Positions 59,644 through 64,000 of a DNA stretch of 64,000 nt are shown piece after piece. The stretch is from the NCBI RefSeq assembly GCF_000986865.1, contig NZ_LAVS01000011.1, positions 1 to 64,000 on the forward strand, read 5' to 3'. Each line of letters opens with the position of its first letter. Position 1 is the stretch's first letter. Position numbers and translations under genes: made by a program. This stretch comes from Rheinheimera mesophila (GTDB taxonomy: Bacteria > Pseudomonadota > Gammaproteobacteria > Enterobacterales > Alteromonadaceae). The notes beneath the pieces are model-generated. The model saw only the letters and a program-made list of their open reading frames with translations, made no database searches and was not told where the DNA came from.

Positions 59644-59660
59644 TACAGAATTATCATTCC

Positions 59661-59683
59661 GGCGGGCGACCGGAAAGCCCGCC
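59661..59683. repeat. hairpin upstream of lipase gene, shares core with 60523
   Basis: GGCGGGC (59661-59667) pairs with GCCCGCC (59677-59683) across a 9-base loop. The 15 bases CGGGCGACCGGAAAG (59663-59677) recur exactly at 60523-60537 in a second hairpin behind the lipase gene. Confidence 0.65.
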
Positions 59684-59816
59684 CGCGCATCGGCTGAAGC
59701 TAAGTCGCAATAAAAGTTATTGCTGCCAAAGCTCTCCACCATACTGCACCAAAGTGTTATGTTGAATTTTTGTACATTCTTCTATGGTTAGTTGGCTTAC
59801 TAACCAAGGAAAATTT

Positions 59817-60515
59817 ATGAAAACAATAACAAAGTACCTGTGCAATCTGTTGCTGCCGTTGCTACTCTGCAGCCCAATGCTGCAGGCGGCTTGTTTGGAT
59901 GCTGTGGTGCTGGTGCATGGCAATACAGCAACGCCGTCCAGTTGGAGCACTACCTATAATCTGTTGCTGACTAAAGGTTATACCGCCGCTGATATTTACC
60001 AACCCGCCTGGGGCAGCAGTTGTGCGGCCTGTAATGATCACAATGGCAGCGAAGAAATGCCAGTGCGCACGGCGATCCAACATGCTCTGGCCACTTCCTG
60101 CACAGGTAAAATTGATGTGATAGGCCATTCTATGGGGGCCACTCTGGCCGCTCAGCAAATTACTAAACTGGCAGTACACAACAGAGTGGACGCTTTTGTG
60201 GGGGTGGCTGGTGCTTTTCGCGGTTTGTTAAGTTGTGGCGTTTATCCGTGGAATGTGCTCAATAGCACCTGCGGTGCTTATGGCCTGTCAGTGGGCAACC
60301 CGTTTTTGAACGACTTATATGGCGTGCGTTTTGGTAGCAGAGTCTATTCAATTAAAAGCAATATCGACCAAATAGTTTGCTCCACCGGGTCCTGTTTGGT
60401 CTATGGCGTGCACAGCAGCAGTATCTGGGGGCAAGATGGCACTTACACTTATGCCTTGGGCCACTTTGGTTTACAAACGGACACTGCAGCCAAACAATAT
60501 GATTTAATTAAATAA
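59817..60515 (+). CDS. Small secreted lipase, lipase class 2 type
   Basis: A 232-residue alpha/beta hydrolase with a signal peptide (ending MLQA). AVVLVHGNTATPSSWSTTY carries the oxyanion-hole HG motif, and the nucleophile is Ser105 in VIGHSMGATLA. Four cysteines between 69 and 95 (GSSCAACNDH…ATSCTG) suggest stabilising disulfides. The compact form resembles Lipase_2/EstA-like enzymes that hydrolyse triacylglycerol or short esters. The start is ATG 59817 after AAGGAAA; an in-frame ATG 33 bases earlier leaves no ribosome site. The gene is framed by two related hairpins. Confidence 0.85.
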   Translation: MKTITKYLCNLLLPLLLCSPMLQAACLDAVVLVHGNTATPSSWSTTYNLLLTKGYTAADIYQPAWGSSCAACNDHNGSEEMPVRTAIQHALATSCTGKIDVIGHSMGATLAAQQITKLAVHNRVDAFVGVAGAFRGLLSCGVYPWNVLNSTCGAYGLSVGNPFLNDLYGVRFGSRVYSIKSNIDQIVCSTGSCLVYGVHSSSIWGQDGTYTYALGHFGLQTDTAAKQYDLIK

Positions 60516-60522
60516 AGCACTA

Positions 60523-60544
60523 CGGGCGACCGGAAAGGTCGCCC
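60523..60544. repeat. hairpin downstream of lipase gene, shares core with 59663
   Basis: GGGCGACC (60524-60531) and GGTCGCCC (60537-60544) form a perfect 8-bp stem with a GGAAA loop. It could act as a terminator between the converging lipase and DUF4920 genes, although only TTAT follows. Its left half repeats the 15-base core of the hairpin in front of the lipase gene. Confidence 0.7.
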
Positions 60545-60552
60545 TTATCAGT

Positions 60553-61014
60553 CTAATCAGTAATCTCAACAGCCACAGGCACCAACTGATACAAGGTGAT
60601 AGCCTTGGTGACACTAGCCGGATCAAAAGCCTCGCCCTGCTCTTCGGCTTTATGCGCCAGATAGTCACGGCTTGATTCTAAATCCATTTCGATAGGGTCG
60701 AGCCTGCCGCTGGCATAGGCGGTTTTGCCTTTGGCACTCACCGGAAACACCATATCGCCGTCTTTGACTTTAATCCGAAAAGTTGGTTGATTAGTAGCTG
60801 CCGCCAATTGCATCCAGCAGCCTTTTTTCTGGCAGACGGCTGTCACTTTGCCTTTGACCGTTACTTGTTGCTGCAAATATCTTTGTGGTGTTGCCAAAAT
60901 GTCGGCAACCTCAACCAGTTTGGTTTTATCGACTGCACCACCAAAAGTAACAGCAGAAGCGCTAAAGGCTGTGACAGCCAAAGCCAGTAGTGCGTAGCGA
61001 ATAGGTTTCATCAT
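60553..61014 (-). CDS. DUF4920 domain protein, exported
   Basis: A 153-residue protein with a signal peptide (LALAVTAFSASA) and the DUF4920 core VKGKVTAVCQKKGCWMQLA, in which two cysteines could bind metal or form a disulfide. ATPQRYLQQQVTVKGKV resembles an OB-fold strand set. The start ATG 61014 (or the adjacent ATG 61011) follows AGGA; a frame open to 61080 has no ribosome site and touches the neighbouring stop. It lies 66 bases behind the esterase gene on the same strand and may be co-transcribed. Confidence 0.85.
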   Translation of the reverse strand: MMKPIRYALLALAVTAFSASAVTFGGAVDKTKLVEVADILATPQRYLQQQVTVKGKVTAVCQKKGCWMQLAAATNQPTFRIKVKDGDMVFPVSAKGKTAYASGRLDPIEMDLESSRDYLAHKAEEQGEAFDPASVTKAITLYQLVPVAVEITD

Positions 61015-61079
61015 ACCTTCCTGTGTTGTGTTAGGGCCTGATAGTTGACCCATTATGCGCTGACGACATCGGGCTGTCA

Positions 61080-61982
61080 TCAGCCCGGTGTATAAGGGCC
61101 ATGGCCTGGCAGTAACTTAACCAAAGCCCGGCTTATCATCGACGGAAACACTGATAAATGGTCTTCGTCGGCAATAATCTGGCTTTGAATTTGTAGGCCA
61201 GGATAGTTACGGCTTTTCAGGGTTTTCTCAAACAACAGGGTATCGTGCAGTATGCTGACTCTTTTGGCATAACGTGGTCCAGATTTTTGCTGTTCAAATT
61301 CGGCGGCATAAAGTTGTACTTGGGCTTTCAAATCTTTGTGCCTGGCCGCGTACTGCTGTTCCAGTTTGAACATAAATTTATCGTCAAACCATAAAGACGG
61401 ACTGCTTAAAATATAAGTATCAAAAGTATCGGGCTGAGTCAGCAGGATCTGAGCGCCCAATAAGCCGCCGTAAGAATGCCCGACAAACAGCTTGCGTTTT
61501 GGGTCCACCTGATACTGCTCCAGTACAAAAGGGACCACTTGTTGTCGCAGATAATCGGCATACAAAGCGGCGCCACCATAAGCTTTGGCAGTCAGATGTT
61601 TACTCCGTTTTTTACCCTGCGCCAGAATATCAGTAGGGGTGTAATCCAGACTTCGGCTGTCGGTTGGGTTATCTTCTTTGGCGTAGGACAAACCCACGAT
61701 GACAAAGTCTTCAATATTTTGACCACCAGCGCCCAAGCGGTTGCGGATACTACGAATCAGCGGAAAAGCGTAGTTGGCATCCGACACAAAAAGTACCGGC
61801 AACTTTTTGTCTGTTTTACCATAAGAAGGCGGTAGTTCCACCCAGACTTCGTACTGGCGGCCGGTGTTTTTCGCAGGTAACTGATGCACCTGGGTATTGG
61901 GTAATTCCCAGGCCGGAAATTGTTCGTCAGCCGCCAGGTTCAGGCTGAATAATGCCAGTAGTGTGATAAAAAACTTCATCAT
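61080..61982 (-). CDS. Esterase-D-type alpha/beta hydrolase, exported
   Basis: A 300-residue hydrolase with a signal peptide (ending LNLAA). VWVELPPSYGKTDKKLPVLFVSD is the typical opening of the putative esterase family (Fes/IroE/S-formylglutathione hydrolase). The nucleophile is Ser170 in FVGHSYGGLLG, and the catalytic histidine probably lies in ADEDHLSVFP. The IroE-like members cleave siderophore esters in the periplasm, but many homologues act on other esters; no siderophore genes are adjacent. The gene follows a class-C-type serine hydrolase after 9 bases. Confidence 0.88.
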   Translation of the reverse strand: MMKFFITLLALFSLNLAADEQFPAWELPNTQVHQLPAKNTGRQYEVWVELPPSYGKTDKKLPVLFVSDANYAFPLIRSIRNRLGAGGQNIEDFVIVGLSYAKEDNPTDSRSLDYTPTDILAQGKKRSKHLTAKAYGGAALYADYLRQQVVPFVLEQYQVDPKRKLFVGHSYGGLLGAQILLTQPDTFDTYILSSPSLWFDDKFMFKLEQQYAARHKDLKAQVQLYAAEFEQQKSGPRYAKRVSILHDTLLFEKTLKSRNYPGLQIQSQIIADEDHLSVFPSMISRALVKLLPGHGPYTPG

Positions 61983-61991
61983 TTTTCCTTG

Positions 61992-63119
61992 TTAAGAACT
62001 TAATACCTGTTGCCAGAACCATTTGGCTAAATCGCCTGTGATATCTGCTTCAGCATTGGTCAGCAGCACTAAACCTATATCCTGCTGTGGTGAATAGGCG
62101 ATATAAGGCCGGAAACCATCCACTACACCGCCGTGGTAAAACAGTTTGTGTTCATCGTATTGGATCACCCGCCAGCCACGGCCATACCAACTGGACACCT
62201 GCTTAAACTGCTGCCAGACCGGCCAGCGGGGTTTGCCGCGTAACTTCACCATAGGTTGCTGCAATTGGGCTAAAGCTTCAGCGCTAAATACGCCGGGTTG
62301 ATGGCCCAACATAGCGATCAGGTATTTGGCCATATCCCTGACACTGGCATTCACACCGGCCGCCGGATTGACCCAATAAAAGTTCGGGTCTATGTTGACC
62401 GGCCGCCAGCCTTTGCCGCCTCTTTTATGTGGCATAGCTTTGTTTTCAGTGGCTAAAAATGGCGCATAACCCACAGAGGCTGTGCTCATCTGCAGAGGTT
62501 TAAAAATGCGCTCCGGCAATAAGTCTTCGTAACTTTGGCCTGTGCCGCGGCTTAACACCTGATCCAGCAACGCAAACACAATATTCTGGTAGCTGTAGCA
62601 GGTGCCGGGTTTACAGCCAGGCGCCAGTTGCTGAAATTTTGGCAGAATTTGTTCCGGTGTTTGTTTATCTTCCAGCAGGTTTTCATAAGCATGAGGCATT
62701 AAACCCGTGCTTTGGCTTAATACCTGGTCCACCTTTATCTGTTGAGTAACAGCCGCAGTTTTTAATTTAAATTCAGGGACATAGTTAATTAGCGGCAAGT
62801 CTAAGTTCACTTTGCCCTGCAAAGCGGCCAATACGCTGATGCCCCCGGTAAAGGTTTTAGAGACTGAGGCGAGGCGAAATACGGTGTCGGCATCAATTTT
62901 TCCCGGCTGACCCATAGCGCGCACGCCATAACTGCCGGTAGCAATAATCTGGTTACCCCGCACTACGGCATAAGCACCACCCGGTACTTTGGCTTTGTTA
63001 AGCTGCACCCTGAACTGCAAATCCAGCCCCTGCAGCAGTTCGTGCTGTTGGATCTGGGCTAAGGTTGCAAAAGCGCAAAGCAGCAGGCTGCACACAGTGG
63101 TTTTTATCAATAAATTCAT
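61992..63119 (-). CDS. Class C beta-lactamase-fold serine hydrolase, exported
   Basis: A 375-residue penicillin-binding-protein-like hydrolase. A signal peptide (ending FATLA) precedes the beta-lactamase/DD-peptidase domain with active-site S85-V-S-K88 in RLASVSKTFTGG, the Tyr motif Y-x-N in YSYQNIVFALLD, and HGG in LFYHGGVVDGF as the third box. Such proteins include DD-carboxypeptidases, esterases and lactamases; class cannot be fixed. It follows the M56-M23 gene after 10 bases and precedes the esterase gene after 9, so the three form an operon, plausibly linked to cell-wall metabolism or sensing. Confidence 0.88.
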   Translation of the reverse strand: MNLLIKTTVCSLLLCAFATLAQIQQHELLQGLDLQFRVQLNKAKVPGGAYAVVRGNQIIATGSYGVRAMGQPGKIDADTVFRLASVSKTFTGGISVLAALQGKVNLDLPLINYVPEFKLKTAAVTQQIKVDQVLSQSTGLMPHAYENLLEDKQTPEQILPKFQQLAPGCKPGTCYSYQNIVFALLDQVLSRGTGQSYEDLLPERIFKPLQMSTASVGYAPFLATENKAMPHKRGGKGWRPVNIDPNFYWVNPAAGVNASVRDMAKYLIAMLGHQPGVFSAEALAQLQQPMVKLRGKPRWPVWQQFKQVSSWYGRGWRVIQYDEHKLFYHGGVVDGFRPYIAYSPQQDIGLVLLTNAEADITGDLAKWFWQQVLSS

Positions 63120-63129
63120 TCGCTTGCCT

Positions 63130-64000
63130 TTACAACTTTAAATAAGGGGCCGGGTCTTGCTGTTTACCGTCGATCAACAATTCAAAATGCAAATGGGGTC
63201 CTGTGACACGGCCTGTCGAACCCACTTTGCCTATAGGCTGACCTGGTTCAACAGTCTGACCTGCTTCGACATAAAAACCATCCAGATGGGCATACAGGGT
63301 TTGATAACCATGACCATGGTCAATCAACACTGCTTTGCCGTATCTGCTATTCAGGCTTTTGGCGTCCGCTATCAGCACTTTGCCTTTTTGCGCGGCTTTG
63401 ACCGTAGCGCCGCGTTTAGCACCAAAATCCAGCCCCTGATGCGGGCGGTTTTTGCGAAAGGGGTGTTTTTCACCATAAAAAGAGTTGATAGGCACCTTGC
63501 CAACGGGCAACACCCATTCTTGTGGCGGTGAGCTGAAGCTAAGCTGAGCGCAGCCCACATTCAGCACTAAAGCTGTGCTGCATAACAGGGATGTAGCGCG
63601 CCATTTTTGCCAGAAGGACAACACTGGCACTGGCTGAAACAACTGCTGCAAACGCTGTTGGTAAAAACTTTGGCTGGCATTGCTTTGAATAAAACCCGGC
63701 ATCAGCGCTGGCATTTGCTCGGCCTGACTCTGCTTTAAACTGCAAAGCAAGGTTTGGCCATACAACAGCGCCTGCTCCGGCTGCTGTTGCAGTACGGCTT
63801 TGTCCACCGCTAGTTCCATACTGCGAATAAAAGCCTGTTCCAGCAGCCGCAGTACTGGGTTAAACCAGCATAAAGCCACCAGAATACGCAACAGCAGCAA
63901 CTGTTGTGGGTCACGTCGTTGCAGATGCACCAGTTCATGCGCGATCAGTAACTGGCGCTGCTGCTCTGACATCCCGGCGATGTAAGTGGGCAAAACTAAA
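63130..64000 (-). CDS. M56-M23 fusion peptidase, N-terminus cut by window end
   Basis: The frame runs open to base 64000, so the N-terminal membrane part is missing. The visible part has a BlaR1/MecR1-type M56 metallopeptidase with HELVH in LLIAHELVHLQRRDP, hydrophobic segments either side, and after about 120 residues a further hydrophobic segment. It is followed by an M23 (LytM) domain with zinc ligands in HQGLDFGAKRGATV, the HxH motif in GPHLHFELLIDG and TLYAHLDGFYVEAGQTV. M56 usually senses cell-wall damage and M23 cuts peptidoglycan cross-links. Finding both in one chain is uncommon. A BlaI-type repressor might be encoded beyond the window. Confidence 0.85.
   Translation of the reverse strand, partial: LVLPTYIAGMSEQQRQLLIAHELVHLQRRDPQQLLLLRILVALCWFNPVLRLLEQAFIRSMELAVDKAVLQQQPEQALLYGQTLLCSLKQSQAEQMPALMPGFIQSNASQSFYQQRLQQLFQPVPVLSFWQKWRATSLLCSTALVLNVGCAQLSFSSPPQEWVLPVGKVPINSFYGEKHPFRKNRPHQGLDFGAKRGATVKAAQKGKVLIADAKSLNSRYGKAVLIDHGHGYQTLYAHLDGFYVEAGQTVEPGQPIGKVGSTGRVTGPHLHFELLIDGKQQDPAPYLKL

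Overview
The window looks like part of the chromosome of a free-living gammaproteobacterium. The mix of genes (GH1 and GH3 beta-glucosidases beside a large TonB receptor, SapC, a flavin-dependent halogenase, a FucP/GluP-type sugar carrier, CcoG and SrkA followed by DsbA, and PurT) fits Rheinheimera or a close relative in the Alteromonadales/Chromatiaceae. That placement is inferred from gene content and protein character, not from a marker-gene search. Coding density is high. I saw no rRNA, tRNA or CRISPR array.

Layout. (1) 1-3635: the end of one and all of a second RND efflux permease (MdtB/MdtC type). (2) 3742-19193: a beta-glucoside utilisation locus. It holds a GluP-type sugar carrier, a lipoprotein GH3 beta-glucosidase, a TonB-dependent receptor, SapC, a JmjC-like cupin, a tryptophan-halogenase-type enzyme, a DUF6445-type protein, a cytoplasmic GH1 beta-glucosidase, a GPH-type symporter and a LacI-family regulator. 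Three near-identical palindromes (7850-7863, 7962-7975, 15306-15319) mark it as one LacI regulon. (3) 19229-23920: an iron-type locus with a PepSY/DUF2271/DUF4198 operon divergent from a siderophore-type TonB receptor, with Fur boxes between. (4) 24007-35260: SMP-30-type protein, a two-component system, an Ig-like lipoprotein, DUF1840, a MASE1/CHASE sensor kinase, topoisomerase III and a cyclophilin with a C-terminal sorting signal. (5) 35276-37133: GntR regulator and BenE transporter. (6) 37252-40895: a four-gene operon (response regulator, YaiO-like outer-membrane barrel, HEAT protein, processive GT2) that looks like a small exopolysaccharide system.

(7) 42416-44903 is the accessory spot: a double-glycine-leader microcin-like peptide, a probable membrane immunity protein, two further tiny membrane-protein genes, and two decayed copies of one IS630-type element. 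The stretch is visibly more A+T-rich than its surroundings. (8) 44946-52430: a lipoprotein with an HELMH zinc motif, CcoG, SrkA, two tandem DsbA paralogues, hypotheticals and an SDR. (9) 52612-59643: secreted M17 aminopeptidase, a DsbD-type reductase with a redoxin, RIO kinase, isochorismatase-type hydrolase and membrane proteins. (10) 59817-64000: small lipase, DUF4920 protein, esterase, class-C-type serine hydrolase and a truncated M56-M23 fusion.

The strongest candidates for something undescribed are the microcin-like locus at 42761-44034, the halogenase/cupin/SapC module inside a sugar regulon, and the RR-YaiO-HEAT-GT2 operon.
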